Assembly: GCF_013184985.2 (NCBI RefSeq)
Contig: NZ_CP063418.1
Coordinates: forward strand, 2,634,356-2,698,355
Origin: Actinomyces faecalis
Lineage (GTDB): Bacteria; Actinomycetota; Actinomycetes; Actinomycetales; Actinomycetaceae
DNA length: 64,000 bases
Direction of reading: 5' to 3'
Of this stretch, positions 1 to 9,861 are shown one piece after another; positions within the stretch are counted from its first letter, which is position 1; the number at the start of each line of letters is the position of its first letter. Position numbers and translations under genes: made by a program. The notes beneath the pieces were generated by a model. It did not search any database, was not told the origin of the DNA, and saw nothing but the letters and a program-made list of their open reading frames with translations.

Positions 1-355
1 CGGACCTGGGCAGCACGAGCGTCACGCGGAAGCGCCTGGGAGAGGCGATCGGTGCACGTCATGTCAGGTCCTTTGGTGGGGCGCGGCCAGATACCGCGAG
101 GTGGCCGCAGTGTAGGCAGAAACGACCTGAGGCTTGTCAAGTGCGGTCGTGGTTCTCTGTGCCGCTTCTACGGCGGGATAGGAGTAAGAACGATTCCCTG
201 TGTCTCCAGCTTTTCGCTGGAGACACAGGGAATCCTTGGTTGGAGGCCAGGCGGTCGAGACACGCAATGTATGAGACGTCACATACACGTGGCGTCTTAC
301 GAGGTGGTCATCGCCTCAGGCCTGCTGTGCCCGCAGGCGCGGTCGGCTACGGGGC
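1..355. other. Left-edge stretch without a supported gene
   Basis: No reading frame here has a recognisable product. The frame starting at base 3 stays open through the window edge and reads across the hairpin at 192-234 into the antisense side of the next gene, so a truncated 3' gene end cannot be excluded but is not supported. The only clear structures are the perfect hairpin at 192-234 and an imperfect inverted repeat around 272-295 (AGACGTCAC and GTGGCGTCT, one mismatch). Confidence 0.4.
192..234. terminator. Rho-independent-type hairpin
   Basis: A perfect inverted repeat with 19-bp arms (192-210 and 216-234) and a 5-base loop TTTTC. It lies about 120 bases beyond the stop codon of the minus-strand formate/nitrite channel and is the likely end of that transcript. 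There is no strong U-run, which is common for actinobacterial terminators. Confidence 0.7.
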
Positions 356-1195
356 TCACGAGGTCGTGGCGGCCTCCTTCCGGCTCTGCTCCTGCTCCGC
401 ACGCGCCTGCGCACCGCCCTCCTCGATCTTGTGGGCAGCCAAGTAGGCCAGGGCTACGAAGACCGCCCCGCCCACGATGTTTCCGGCTCCCACGATGAGG
501 ATGTTGCGGGCTGCCGCAGCCAGGGTGCCGCCGTCGACGCCCTCGAAGATTCCTAGGGCGAAGGTGGTCATATTGGCCACGACGTGCTCGAAGCCAGAGG
601 TCACGAAGGCAGCCAGGCACCATGCCATGGCGATCATCTTGGCCACCTCACTGGTGGATCGGGTGACGCACCAGATCGCCAGGCACACCAGCACATTACA
701 CATGATGCCGCGCGTGAAGAGCTGGATCGCGGTGTAGTGACTGCCCTTGTTGAGCACGGCAGCAGCCAGCATCGCACCGCCCGCCGTCTCGGGCCCGAGC
801 ACCCCGGCTAGATGAACCAGGTAGGCCAGGACAATCGATCCCAGGAGGTTGCCCACGAGCATGAACAGCAGGACGCCGGCACCCTTGGCCCAGGTGATGG
901 TTTTGCGCGCCCCACCGATCGTGAAGGTCATCATGGCGCTGGTGGCCAGCTCGCCTCCGGCGAAGACGCACAGGATGAGGCCGATACCAAAGACGAGCCC
1001 GCCCACGAGGGGGGCCCAGGGATCACCGGCCTCCTTCATGGGGCCTGCGGCGGTGAACATGAAGACGTCGGCGATCCCGATGTAGGCGCCGGCGAGCATG
1101 GTGGAGATCAGGAAGGGGAAGGGTTTGCGTGCCCCGCCAGTACGGGTGACGGCATAGCCGCCCTGGTACTCGACGTTCTGAGTGACGGTCAGCAT
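356..1195 (-). CDS. Formate/nitrite transporter (FNT) family channel
   Basis: A polytopic membrane protein of about 279 residues. It shows FNT family hallmarks: GxxxGIADVFMFTA near the N-terminus, RGIMCNVLVCLAIW in the middle, GFEHVVANM, and GNIVGGAVFVALAY near the end. These correspond to the conserved segments of FocA/NirC pentameric channels that move formate, nitrite or hydrosulfide across the cytoplasmic membrane. The tail (IEEGGAQARAEQEQ) is charged and cytosolic. An upstream GTG at 1213 would add six residues, but it leaves no space for a ribosome site, while GGTGAGGG lies correctly before the ATG at 1195. Substrate cannot be decided from sequence. In a fermentative Actinomyces, formate export after pyruvate formate-lyase is a plausible job, and no lyase or nitrite reductase gene is nearby. 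Confidence 0.88.
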   Translation of the reverse strand: MLTVTQNVEYQGGYAVTRTGGARKPFPFLISTMLAGAYIGIADVFMFTAAGPMKEAGDPWAPLVGGLVFGIGLILCVFAGGELATSAMMTFTIGGARKTITWAKGAGVLLFMLVGNLLGSIVLAYLVHLAGVLGPETAGGAMLAAAVLNKGSHYTAIQLFTRGIMCNVLVCLAIWCVTRSTSEVAKMIAMAWCLAAFVTSGFEHVVANMTTFALGIFEGVDGGTLAAAARNILIVGAGNIVGGAVFVALAYLAAHKIEEGGAQARAEQEQSRKEAATTS

Positions 1196-1273
1196 AAGAA
1201 GATGATCCCTCACCCTGGGGCTCGGCGCATGACTTTTGACCCAAGGGCTCTGACTTCCGGGCTCGCAACAGCC

Positions 1274-2257
1274 TCAGTCGGTGACGTGTCCGTCCGGGAT
1301 GATGAAGGAGCAGCCCAGGGCAAAGGGGAAACCGGGCTGGAGGATCACGTCAACGACGGGCTGCGCCATAGCGATCAGCCTCTCGACGTCCAGACCCTGC
1401 TGGGACGGCTCTCCCTGGTCGCCGCCTTCCTCGGCCTCCGCCAGGAGGCTGGAGTAGGGCACATCCAGGTCGAGCAGCGCCATCCCCCCGGAGTGCTGCG
1501 CCCGCTCCCACGCACCGCCCTCCACCTCCAGCAGGGTGCCGAGGTGAAAGTGCAGCACACCGTCGTCATCGACCTCACTAGGTGCCGACAGCAGGTGGTG
1601 CGCCTCAGGATCGTCAGGCGCCCGGAGCGTGAGCAGGAGGATGGCGCGGTCACGCGCCGCACGCAGCATGAGCCGCGCGATATGGACCGAGAACCCGGTG
1701 ATGTCAAAGTCGCCGGCCGTCTCCCCCATGGCCTCCTGGATGCTCAGCGCCTCCGACAGGGGCACAGAAGCCCCGGAGCCAGGGTCGTTAACAGCCCGTC
1801 GGCCCGACGGCGTAGCAGCACGCAGCGTCAGGACCGGACCGACGGCGGAGCCAGCCTCCGCTCCTGACGCTGCGGCTGCGTCGTCGTCCGGCACGGGAGA
1901 CGAATCAGCATCAGGTACGGTGGGAGGAAGGAGCGTTCCGGTCTCGACCCGCTCGCTCCACCCCTGTGGCACGGGCGAGGGTCCGGCCTCGGTCTCGACG
2001 TGGCCCAGACCCAGGACCTGGGCGAGGTCAGTGCCGTCCAGAGAGCGGTGCCAGGTGATCTGGGTGCCGTCGTGCCAGATCGGGACGACACCGTTGAAGG
2101 GCACACCGAAGCGCACGTGCTCCGGGCCCTCGGGCAGCCCGTCCGCGCAGGAGCCTTGGCCGTCGGCGTCGTCCTGCGGCGGCAGGCCGGGGATCGCGGG
2201 CTCCACCGTGTCCTGAGCCCCGCCCTGATCCGCCTGACCCACGAAGTACTCACTCAT
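1274..2257 (-). CDS. Hypothetical acidic protein, 327 residues
   Basis: I do not recognise this family. The protein has no signal peptide or membrane segment. The N-terminal 30 residues are acidic and Pro/Gly-rich. Residues of about 45-100 look folded (FGVPFNGVVPIWHDGTQITW), followed by an Ala/Asp/Pro-rich linker of about 110-175, and a second apparently folded part of about 190-327 containing FSVHIARLMLRAARDRAILLLTL and ending in FALGCSFIIPDGH. This suggests two small alpha/beta domains joined by a disordered acidic linker. It begins at ATG 2257 with only a weak ribosome site, 27 bases after the stop of the broken Fic gene, and ends 78 bases before the FNT channel start, so all three may be co-transcribed. 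Codon use looks native. Confidence 0.7.
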   Translation of the reverse strand: MSEYFVGQADQGGAQDTVEPAIPGLPPQDDADGQGSCADGLPEGPEHVRFGVPFNGVVPIWHDGTQITWHRSLDGTDLAQVLGLGHVETEAGPSPVPQGWSERVETGTLLPPTVPDADSSPVPDDDAAAASGAEAGSAVGPVLTLRAATPSGRRAVNDPGSGASVPLSEALSIQEAMGETAGDFDITGFSVHIARLMLRAARDRAILLLTLRAPDDPEAHHLLSAPSEVDDDGVLHFHLGTLLEVEGGAWERAQHSGGMALLDLDVPYSSLLAEAEEGGDQGEPSQQGLDVERLIAMAQPVVDVILQPGFPFALGCSFIIPDGHVTD

Positions 2258-2284
2258 AGCCGCAAGCCTACGGGCTGACGAGTG

Positions 2285-3484
2285 TCAGGCCTCCTTCAGC
2301 AGGACGTCCAGCACCTCAGGCGCCACGAAACGTCTGGGCTGCCTCCCGGCCCCCTCGATCGCCGTGAGCATGCCCAGATCAACCAGCTGAGCGACCAGGC
2401 CATTCGCTCGGCTGTAGGACAGATGCAGAGCCTCCTCCACCCTCTTGACCGTGAAGGTCGGGTTAGCAACCGCGATGTCCACCAGCGCAGGCGCCTGGGC
2501 TGAACGAAGCGGAGACCCCGCAATCTGCTCCTTCATACGCTCCTGGACCTTGGCCAGGGCGAGCATCTGCCGACGTGTGGTTGTCGCCGCCTCAGTAAGC
2601 CCTTGCGCGAAGAACGACAGGAAACGGTCCCAGTCTCCATCAGTCGAGACCGCCAGGAGTGAGTCGTAGTACTCCGTCCGGCAGGCCTCGAACCACGGGG
2701 AGACCGCCAAGGTGGGCTCACTCAGAACCCCCTCATGCAACAATGACAGGACAATAAGGTAGCGTCCCAGTCGGCCGTTGCCGTCCCGGAACGGGTGGAG
2801 AGTCTCAAATTGGTAGTGGGCCATCCCTGCGGCAACCACCGGGTCGATACTTGCCGTGTGCTCACGTGCCATCCAATCCAAGAGCTGCCTGACTCCGGCG
2901 CGCAACTGGTCTCCCGGCGGTGCGGGCACAAAACGCGCGCTCTCGATCAGGGGAGCACGGGGGTCTCTGATGTCACGTCGTCCAATGACTACCTGCCCCG
3001 TGCGAAGCCGCCCAGACTCCACTTCAACGTCGGTTCCTCGCATGAGACGTCCCTGGAGGTCCTCAAGAAAGCCAAGCGTGACCGGACGTCCTTCCTGGAC
3101 CCAGGAGAATCCGCTGTCCGCCATCGCGACGTAGTTCAGAACCTCGACCATCTCATGACTCGCCGGAGTGCCGTCGTCGGCGATGAGGACATCTGCGAGC
3201 GACGCATAGGTCCCCTCTAACGCCGAGGTAGACTATGCTTCGCGTCGAAGCGACGGCGTGCGCAACAGATACGGGTTGGGCAGCTGGCGGGCCGTGGCAT
3301 CCAGCGCGGCAAGCGCACGACCCGCAGCGGCCACGGCTCGATAGGTCGCACCGGACAACATAGGCTCGTCCATCCCCAGTGGTGCGGGGACAAAGGCCTT
3401 GTGCGTCCATGAACCCCGTAGGTCCGACCCACTGATATCGACGAGTTCCCCCATAGCAGGGTTGGAGAACATCGTCAGATCCAT
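2285..3484 (-). pseudogene. Fic family AMPylase, interrupted by one in-frame TAG
   Basis: Read as one frame from ATG 3484 (ribosome site GGAAGGGG five bases upstream), this encodes about 399 codons typical of class II Fic proteins: an N-terminal Fic_N segment (FVPAPLGMDEPML ... LPNPYLLRTPSLRREA), the inhibitory-helix motif TSALEG, the catalytic loop HPFRDGNGRLGR, and a C-terminal winged-helix segment (FTVKRVEEALHLSYSRANGLVAQL). The frame holds a single TAG at 3233-3235 (codon 84) exactly between LRREA and STSALEGTYA, where the family normally has a residue such as Gln, so a CAG-to-TAG change is the simplest explanation. Family role: transfer of AMP from ATP to target Ser/Thr/Tyr, restrained by the TxxxEG helix. 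If translation restarted at ATG 3151 the product would keep the catalytic loop but lose the inhibitory helix; no good ribosome site precedes that ATG. It may also be simply dead. Confidence 0.85.
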
Positions 3485-3523
3485 ATATTCCCCTTCCAGC
3501 ACTTCACGGTAACGACCCGACCA

Positions 3524-3601
3524 TTGATGACTGACAAGTGGCATTTGTCAGTCATCAACACGCCCATGATTGAACACAAGTGGCACTTGTCAGTCATCAA
3601 C
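3524..3601. promoter_or_regulatory. Twin palindromic operator-like repeats upstream of the Fic gene
   Basis: A perfect 14-bp inverted repeat (3524-3537 and 3545-3558, 7-base spacer) contains the 26-bp unit ACAAGTGGCAYTTGTCAGTC(atcaac), which recurs with one change at 3576-3601. The two copies start exactly 42 bases apart, four helical turns. They lie 40-117 bases before the Fic start, so they are placed to act as operators for a dimeric repressor; the winged helix at the C-terminus of the Fic protein itself is a candidate binder. This is inference from position and symmetry. Confidence 0.6.
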
Positions 3602-3647
3602 GTGGTCGAGATGCCGCACAACAGCTCTTTCTCAGGCATCACAGGAC

Positions 3648-3687
3648 GTGTGTGCTCCCCGAGCACTTACGCTCGGGGAGCACACAC
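3648..3687. terminator. Terminator hairpin downstream of nrdF
   Basis: A perfect 17-bp stem (3648-3664 and 3671-3687) with loop ACTTAC. It starts 27 bases beyond the nrdF stop codon on the minus strand. Confidence 0.8.
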
Positions 3688-3714
3688 GCCTTGCAGGATC
3701 GGCTCAGTCGAGCG

Positions 3715-4725
<1,011 letters not shown>

Positions 4726-4865
4726 CTACCGACCGGTACCGACAGGAACGGGCCGCCCCGACCCGGCCCGGCAAATCTCACCTGTGCCGGTCACCTCACG
4801 GGGCCACCGTCACGCGCCCACCCGCTTGGGCCCCTCTCAGCCGCACGCCCCTCATACTGAGGCCC

Positions 4866-5537
4866 ATGAGCAGCTCCTCCGCCTTCGCTCCCCGGCTTCC
4901 TGAGACTGTCACCCGGCTGGAAGCCATGCTCGACGACGGCGCCAGCCGTGTCGTCGTCGGCCTTACCGGGGGCCCAGGGTCAGGGAAGTCCACACTGGCC
5001 CGGCTCCTGGCCAGTGAGCTGGCGAACCGTGGCCTGTTGGCCGGTGAGGTCCCCATGGACGGCTTTCACATGTCCAACACGGTTCTGGACGAGCTGGGCC
5101 GTCACGGACGCAAGGGGGCGCCGGACACCTTTGACGTGGCCGGCTACCTGGCGCTCCTCGACAGGGTGCGCCTGACAGGGCCTCACGGTCCGACTGAGGT
5201 CCTCGCCCCCGTCTACCGACGCGACCTGCACGAGCCCGTGGCCGCAGGCACGCGGGTGTCCGGGCCCGGCGTCGTCGTCACCGAGGGCAGCTACCTGGCC
5301 CTGGACTCCCACGGATGGGAGGAGGCTCGCAAGCGCATCGACCTCCTCATCATGCTTGAGGTCCCCGAGCACGACCTCATCTCCCGCCTCATACGCCGAC
5401 ACAAGGACTTCGGCCGCTCGCACGTCGACGCCGCCCACTGGGTGCGCGCTGTCGACGTCCCCAACAGCCGGGTCGTGGCCTCGTGCGCTGATCGCTGCGA
5501 CGTGGTGTGGCGCTCGGAGGAGACCGAGCAGAACTGA
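4866..5537 (+). CDS. P-loop nucleoside/nucleotide kinase family protein (YggC-like)
   Basis: A 223-residue soluble protein with a Walker A motif GLTGGPGSGKST near residues 33-44, the motif MDGFHMSN, a YRRDLHEPV loop, EGSYLALD and RLIRRHKDFGRS. These are the features of the uridine kinase/pantothenate kinase-like superfamily, closest in my reading to the YggC/FrcK group of sugar or nucleoside kinases whose substrate is uncertain. Start ATG 4866 was chosen because the conserved region begins soon after it; an open frame extends upstream but is low-complexity and has no homologous look. It is transcribed divergently from nrdF and stands alone between nrdF and nrdE. Confidence 0.8.
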   Translation: MSSSSAFAPRLPETVTRLEAMLDDGASRVVVGLTGGPGSGKSTLARLLASELANRGLLAGEVPMDGFHMSNTVLDELGRHGRKGAPDTFDVAGYLALLDRVRLTGPHGPTEVLAPVYRRDLHEPVAAGTRVSGPGVVVTEGSYLALDSHGWEEARKRIDLLIMLEVPEHDLISRLIRRHKDFGRSHVDAAHWVRAVDVPNSRVVASCADRCDVVWRSEETEQN

Positions 5538-5709
5538 GCCAGTCAGGAGACAACCATCAGGTGGCCGACGACAGAACAGACTGAGGAACGGGCTCCTCTG
5601 CCGTCTTTGAGGGGGCCAGCGCCCGCACCGCCGAGCGTCAGGAGCGCCCCTGGGACGGCAGGCAGCCGGAGGCTCACTCAGGATCCCCGAGCCGCCTGCA
5701 GATGCTGAT

Positions 5710-5758
5710 GACGACGGCGGGGCTCACCTTCCCGGAGAAGGTGAGCCCCGCCGTCGTC
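5710..5758. terminator. Bidirectional terminator between the kinase gene and nrdE
   Basis: A perfect 22-bp stem (5710-5731 and 5737-5758) with loop CCGGA lies between two convergent genes, so it can stop both transcripts. The region 5538-5709 holds nothing else recognisable. Confidence 0.8.
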
Positions 5759-5779
5759 GGCTCCGGACTGCTCTCCGGA

Positions 5780-7933
5780 TCAGAGCATGCAGGACACGCA
5801 GCCCTCGACCTCGGTACCCGTGAGCGCGGCCTGGCGCAGACGGATGTAGTAGAGGGTCTTGATGCCCTTGCGCCAGGCGTAGATCTGGGCCTTGTTGACG
5901 TCTCGCGTGGTCGCGGTGTCCGGGAAGAAGAGCGTCAGGCTCAGCCCCTGGTCCACGTGCTGGGTGGCCACGGCATAGGTGTCGATGATCTTCTCGGGGC
6001 CGATCTCGTAGGCGTCCTGGTAGTACTCCACGTTCTCGTTGGTCATGTAGGGCGCCGGGTAGTAGACACGCCCGATCTTGCCCTCCTTACGGATCTCGAT
6101 CTTGGCCACGATCGGGTGGATCGAGGAGGTCGAGTTGTTGATGTAGGAGATCGAGCCGGTAGGCGGCACCGCCTGGAGGTTGCGGTTGTACATACCGGTC
6201 TCGTGGATCCGCTTGGCCAGGGCAGCCCAGTCCTCACGGGTGGGGACGGTGATCGAGGAGCGCTCGAAGAGCTCCTTGACCTTGTCCGTCACCGGCACGA
6301 AGTCCTGGGTGGTGTACTTCTCGAAGAACGTGCCGGAGTAGTAGTCCGAGTCCTCAAAGCCCACGAAGGACTCCCCGCGCTCCACCGCCAGCTCGTTGGT
6401 CGCGGTGAGGGCCGCGTAGAGCACGCAGGCGAAGTAGACGTTGGTGAAGTCCAGGCCCTCCTCGGACCCGTAGAAGATGTGCTCGCGAGCCAGGTAGCCG
6501 TGCAGGTTCATCTGGCCCAGGCCGATGGCGTGGGACTCGTGGTTACCACGGTTGATGGAGGGCACCGAGGGCAGGTCCACCTGGTCCGAGACCGCGGTCA
6601 GCCCTCGCACGGCGGTGCGGATGGTGCGCATGAAGTCCGGGGAGTCCATCGTCTTGGCGATGTTGAGGGAGCCCAGGTTGCAGGAGATGTCCTTGCCCAC
6701 GTGCTCGAAGGACAGGTCCTCGTTGAGCGTGGAGGCCTCGGAGACCTGAAGGATCTCCGAGCACAGGTTGGACATGATGACCTTGCCCTTGATGGGGTTG
6801 GCCCTGTTGACCGTGTCCTCGAACATGACGTACGGGTAGCCGGACTCGAACTGGATCTCAGCCAGGGTCTGGAAGAACTGGCGCGCGTCGATACGCGTCT
6901 TGTGGATACGCGGGTCGTCCACCATCTCCCGGTACTTCTCCGTCACCGAGATGTCGGAGAAGGGCACCCCGTAGACGCGCTCGACGTCGTAGGGGCTGAA
7001 CAGGTACATCGGCTCCCTGTTCTTGGCCAGCTCGAAGGTGATGTCCGGGATGACCACGCCCAGCGAGAGGGTCTTGATGCGGATCTTCTCGTCCGCGTTC
7101 TCACGCTTGGTGTCCAGGAACCGCATGATGTCCGGGTGGTGGGCGTGCAGGTACACCGCTCCCGCACCCTGACGGGCACCGAGCTGGTTGGCGTAGGAGA
7201 AGGAGTCCTCCAGCAGCTTCATGACCGGCACGACGCCGCTGGACTGGTTCTGGATCCGCTTGATAGGCGCGCCCATCTCACGCAGGTTGGTCAGCAGCAG
7301 GGCCACGCCGCCGCCACGCTTGGACAGCTGGAGCGCAGAGTTGATGCCGCGCGCGATGGACTCCATGTTGTCCTCGATACGGACGAGGAAGCAGGAGACA
7401 GGCTCACCGCGCTGGGCCTTGCCCTCGTTGAGGAAGGTCGGGGTCGCCGGCTGGAAGCGACCGGTCATCATCTCCTCGATGAGGTCGAGCGCGAGCTGCT
7501 CGTCGCCGTCGGCAAGAGCGAGGGCCACCATCGACACACGGTCCTCGAAGCGCTCCAGGTAGCGCTTGCCGTCGAAGGTCTTGAGCGTGTACGAGGTGTA
7601 GTACTTGAAGGCACCCAGAAAGGTCTGGAAACGGAACTTGTGCGCGTAGGCGGCCTTGAAGGCCTTCTTGACGAAGTCCGGGGAGTACCTGTCCAGGATG
7701 TGGCCCTCGTAGTAGCCCTCCTCGACCAGGTACTCCAGCTTCTCCTCCAGGTCGTGGAAGAAGACGGTGTTCTGGTTGACGTGCTGGAGGAAGTACTGAC
7801 GCGCGGCCTCATGGTCGGCGTCGAACTGGATCTGGCCGTTCGCGTCGTAGAGGTTCAGCTTGGCGTTGAGGGCGTGGTAGTCGAGGCTCGGGTCAACCGT
7901 CTCAGAGCCAGTGTCCGTCAGCGTGTCTGCCAA
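5780..7933 (-). CDS. nrdE: Class Ib ribonucleotide reductase, alpha (catalytic) subunit
   Basis: NrdE reduces NDPs to dNDPs using the radical made by NrdF and electrons from NrdH. The frame gives 717 residues from a TTG at 7933, close to the family norm. Signatures include [87 protein letters not shown] and the C-terminal redox pair CVSCML. No ATG lies near the expected start. The TTG is preceded by AAGGA with a 10-base spacing and falls inside the last codons of nrdI, giving a 16-base overlap that implies translational coupling. Upstream ATG-initiated extensions would run through nrdI in another frame and are rejected. Confidence 0.95.
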   Translation of the reverse strand: MADTLTDTGSETVDPSLDYHALNAKLNLYDANGQIQFDADHEAARQYFLQHVNQNTVFFHDLEEKLEYLVEEGYYEGHILDRYSPDFVKKAFKAAYAHKFRFQTFLGAFKYYTSYTLKTFDGKRYLERFEDRVSMVALALADGDEQLALDLIEEMMTGRFQPATPTFLNEGKAQRGEPVSCFLVRIEDNMESIARGINSALQLSKRGGGVALLLTNLREMGAPIKRIQNQSSGVVPVMKLLEDSFSYANQLGARQGAGAVYLHAHHPDIMRFLDTKRENADEKIRIKTLSLGVVIPDITFELAKNREPMYLFSPYDVERVYGVPFSDISVTEKYREMVDDPRIHKTRIDARQFFQTLAEIQFESGYPYVMFEDTVNRANPIKGKVIMSNLCSEILQVSEASTLNEDLSFEHVGKDISCNLGSLNIAKTMDSPDFMRTIRTAVRGLTAVSDQVDLPSVPSINRGNHESHAIGLGQMNLHGYLAREHIFYGSEEGLDFTNVYFACVLYAALTATNELAVERGESFVGFEDSDYYSGTFFEKYTTQDFVPVTDKVKELFERSSITVPTREDWAALAKRIHETGMYNRNLQAVPPTGSISYINNSTSSIHPIVAKIEIRKEGKIGRVYYPAPYMTNENVEYYQDAYEIGPEKIIDTYAVATQHVDQGLSLTLFFPDTATTRDVNKAQIYAWRKGIKTLYYIRLRQAALTGTEVEGCVSCML

Positions 7934-8391
7934 AACGTGTCCAATCCTTCTGTGACGCGTGCGACGTCGGTGGGGGTGCCAAGAAGCTCGTAGCGGTACA
8001 GGAACGGCACCTTGAGCTTGGCGGAGATGATGTCTCCGGCGAGGCAGTAGGCCTCGCCGAAGTTGGTGTTGCCCGAGGAGATGACTCCCCGGCACAGCAT
8101 GCGGTTGTCCTCGTTGTTGAGGAACTTGATGACCTGCTTGGGGACAGCACCACGGATGCTGCCACCCCCGTAGGTGGGGACGACAAGCACGTACTCGCGC
8201 TCCACCGTCAGCGGCTCGTCCTGTGGGCGCAGCGGGATCCGTGCGCTCGGATAGCCCAGCTTGGTGACGAAGCGGTGAGTGTTCTCCGAGGTGGAGGAGA
8301 AGTAGACGAGGAACGGGCCGTCGTCAGCCTCAGGCCCTGAGGTGGCTGAGGCTGACGACGCAGCCTCGTTCTGGGTGGTCGAGAGGCTCAC
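7918..8391 (-). CDS. nrdI: NrdI flavodoxin-like protein
   Basis: NrdI is the FMN protein that supplies the oxidant to assemble the Mn(III)2-tyrosyl radical cofactor in NrdF. The protein shows [15 protein letters not shown] (FMN phosphate loop), VPTYGGG, a [19 protein letters not shown] segment and [11 protein letters not shown] near the end. The likely start is GTG 8391, giving 157 residues, because the conserved core begins about 25 residues later and the upstream extension is Arg-rich with no family look. The ribosome site is weak, so the exact start is uncertain. It sits between nrdH and nrdE in the standard actinobacterial order and overlaps nrdE. Confidence 0.93.
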   Translation of the reverse strand: MSLSTTQNEAASSASATSGPEADDGPFLVYFSSTSENTHRFVTKLGYPSARIPLRPQDEPLTVEREYVLVVPTYGGGSIRGAVPKQVIKFLNNEDNRMLCRGVISSGNTNFGEAYCLAGDIISAKLKVPFLYRYELLGTPTDVARVTEGLDTFWQTR

Positions 8392-8410
8392 GGCTGCGAG
8401 TCGCCCCGGC

Positions 8411-8656
8411 TCAGATCGCGACAGCCTCGACAGCGGTAGCCAGAGCCTTGATCTTGTCCGGGCGGAAGCCTGACCAGTGGTCCTCACCGGCCATGACGAC
8501 CGGCGCCTGGGCGTAGCCGAGGGCCTTGACCTGCTCCAGAGCCTCGGCGTCCACGGAGATGTCCACCGTGGAGTACTCCAGGCCAGCCTTGTCCAGGGCG
8601 CGGTAGGTGGCGTTGCACTGGACGCAGTTGGGCTTGCTGTAGACGGTGATCGCCAT
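8411..8656 (-). CDS. nrdH: Glutaredoxin-like protein NrdH
   Basis: An 81-residue thioredoxin-fold electron donor for class Ib ribonucleotide reductase. It has the redox motif CVQC at residues 11-14, the cis-Pro region QAPVV and the C-terminal WSGFRPDKI signature of NrdH (as opposed to glutaredoxins). ATG 8656 follows AGGAAG at good spacing. First gene of the nrdH-nrdI-nrdE run; the gap to nrdI is 19 bases. Confidence 0.95.
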   Translation of the reverse strand: MAITVYSKPNCVQCNATYRALDKAGLEYSTVDISVDAEALEQVKALGYAQAPVVMAGEDHWSGFRPDKIKALATAVEAVAI

Positions 8657-9201
8657 GTCAGTCACTTCCTGGCTCTGGTGTGGACGGGTGGTCACGATGG
8701 TTCCGCAAGCCTGACTGAGGGGCACCCTGGTGGGATTCCAACGGTGTAAGCACACGGATGTAGTTCGCGGGAGGGCAAGGGCGCCTCGCGAGGCAAGACA
8801 CTACCCCTTGGGGTAGGAACTCGCCATCACCCCAAGATGATGTGGCCGATGTGTCGTTGTGCATCACAACCTTCCTTCCTGTGGACAGCGTTCCAACCCC
8901 TGTGGGCAAGTGCTTCGAGCGCCTTCCAGCGCTCTCTCACCGATCCCCTCCCGGAGGTCCTCGAAACGGCAGAACCATCGTCACCCGAGGGTCCGACACA
9001 AATTCCTGCGCTCCACCCGCAGACGTCTCCGCCACCCCCACGACCGTTGTCCCCACCCTGGGGACAAGACGGGCGAACTCGCCTTGCTCACACCCCCACC
9101 CTCGGCGTGTCGCTCCTGCCCGGACCGCGTGCGACCACCGTGCTAGGTTCCAGGCGCCCCACCACAGTCGGGGCCGCAGAGCCTCACGAGGAGGAAGGAC
9201 T
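8657..9201. other. Divergent intergenic region between nrdH and niaR
   Basis: About 545 bases without a supported gene. It must hold the promoters of nrdHIE (leftward) and of the NiaR-type repressor (rightward). I see a 16-base palindrome at 8801-8816 and a perfect 12-bp palindrome GCCTCGCGAGGC at 8783-8794. I saw no AT-rich NrdR box pair of the usual form. Frames running through it toward the repressor are rejected as upstream extensions. Confidence 0.5.
8801..8816. promoter_or_regulatory. Palindrome CTACCCC-TT-GGGGTAG upstream of nrdH
   Basis: A perfect 7-bp inverted repeat with a 2-base spacer, 145 bases before the nrdH start. The TACCCC...GGGGTA shape resembles operators of CsoR-type metal sensors, but no csoR or copper gene is in the window, so the regulator is unknown. 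Confidence 0.35.
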
Positions 9202-9714
9202 ATGGAGGCCACCCAGCGCCGCGCGGCGATCCTGACCCGGCTCTCTCAGACCAGCACCCCGGTACCTGCCGCCGTGCTCGGCGAGGAGATGGGAGTCTCC
9301 CGCCAGATCGTCGTCGGCGATATCGCTCTCCTGCGGGCAGCAGGCCACCCCGTGCGGGCAACCAATCGCGGCTATGTCCTGGCACGCCCGTCCCACGCAC
9401 CTAGGCGCTCAGTCACCGTGCGCCACAGCAACGAAGCTGCCGCCCGTGAGCTGCGCACCATCCTGGCAGCCGGAGGGAGCGTCCTGGACACCTCAATCGA
9501 GCACGGCCTGTACGGACAGATCACCGTTGACCTCCTTATCCGCTCACAGGAGGACCTAGAGGACTTCCTCGCGCGCCTGAGCACCACACCACATGCCTCT
9601 CCCCTATGCACCCTCACCGACGGCTGGCACACCCACACCATCGAGGCCGCCAACGAGGAGGTTCTTGACGCCGTCGAACAGGCTCTGGATGAGCTCGGGA
9701 TCCTGCAGAGGTAG
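9202..9714 (+). CDS. niaR: NiaR-type niacin-responsive transcriptional repressor
   Basis: A 170-residue protein with an N-terminal helix-turn-helix (residues about 5-55, AILTRLSQTSTPVPAAVLGEEMGVSRQIVVGDIALLR) and a C-terminal 3H domain. The 3H domain is recognisable by its His residues and spacing: VRHSNEAAARELRTIL, a VLDTSIEHGLYGQI segment and CTLTDGWHTHTIEA. In this family the 3H domain binds nicotinic acid and a metal, and the protein represses NAD synthesis or niacin uptake genes. ATG 9202 follows GAGGAAGG. No NAD gene is adjacent here, so targets must be elsewhere. Confidence 0.88.
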   Translation: MEATQRRAAILTRLSQTSTPVPAAVLGEEMGVSRQIVVGDIALLRAAGHPVRATNRGYVLARPSHAPRRSVTVRHSNEAAARELRTILAAGGSVLDTSIEHGLYGQITVDLLIRSQEDLEDFLARLSTTPHASPLCTLTDGWHTHTIEAANEEVLDAVEQALDELGILQR

Positions 9715-9725
9715 CACCGCCTAGT

Positions 9726-9800
9726 CCGACCGCCAACGCCCCACCCGACCGCCAACGCCCCACCCGACCACCGAATTCGCGTGAATACGATGGTCGGACG
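9726..9800. repeat. Tandem 19-bp direct repeat plus short inverted repeat
   Basis: CCGACCGCCAACGCCCCAC occurs twice back to back (9726-9744 and 9745-9763). It is followed by CCGACCA (9764-9770) and its complement TGGTCGG about 20 bases later. It lies just past the niaR stop and could form part of a terminator between the convergent niaR and GH13 genes. Confidence 0.6.
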
Positions 9801-9861
9801 GGGCATTCGTGGTCACTGAGGGCGTTAGGGGGCGGCACAGGCCTGACGGCATCGCAGCACC

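Noticed and set aside
3475..3666. Small minus-strand frame with a repeated MTDKCHL peptide
   Set aside because: The peptide repeat is only the translation of the operator-like DNA repeat and reads out of the Fic frame; no ribosome site or conserved product is evident.
8842..9201. Longer start for the NiaR-type repressor
   Set aside because: The upstream extension is Pro/Arg-rich and lacks homology-like sequence; ATG 9202 has a strong ribosome site and starts directly at the helix-turn-helix.
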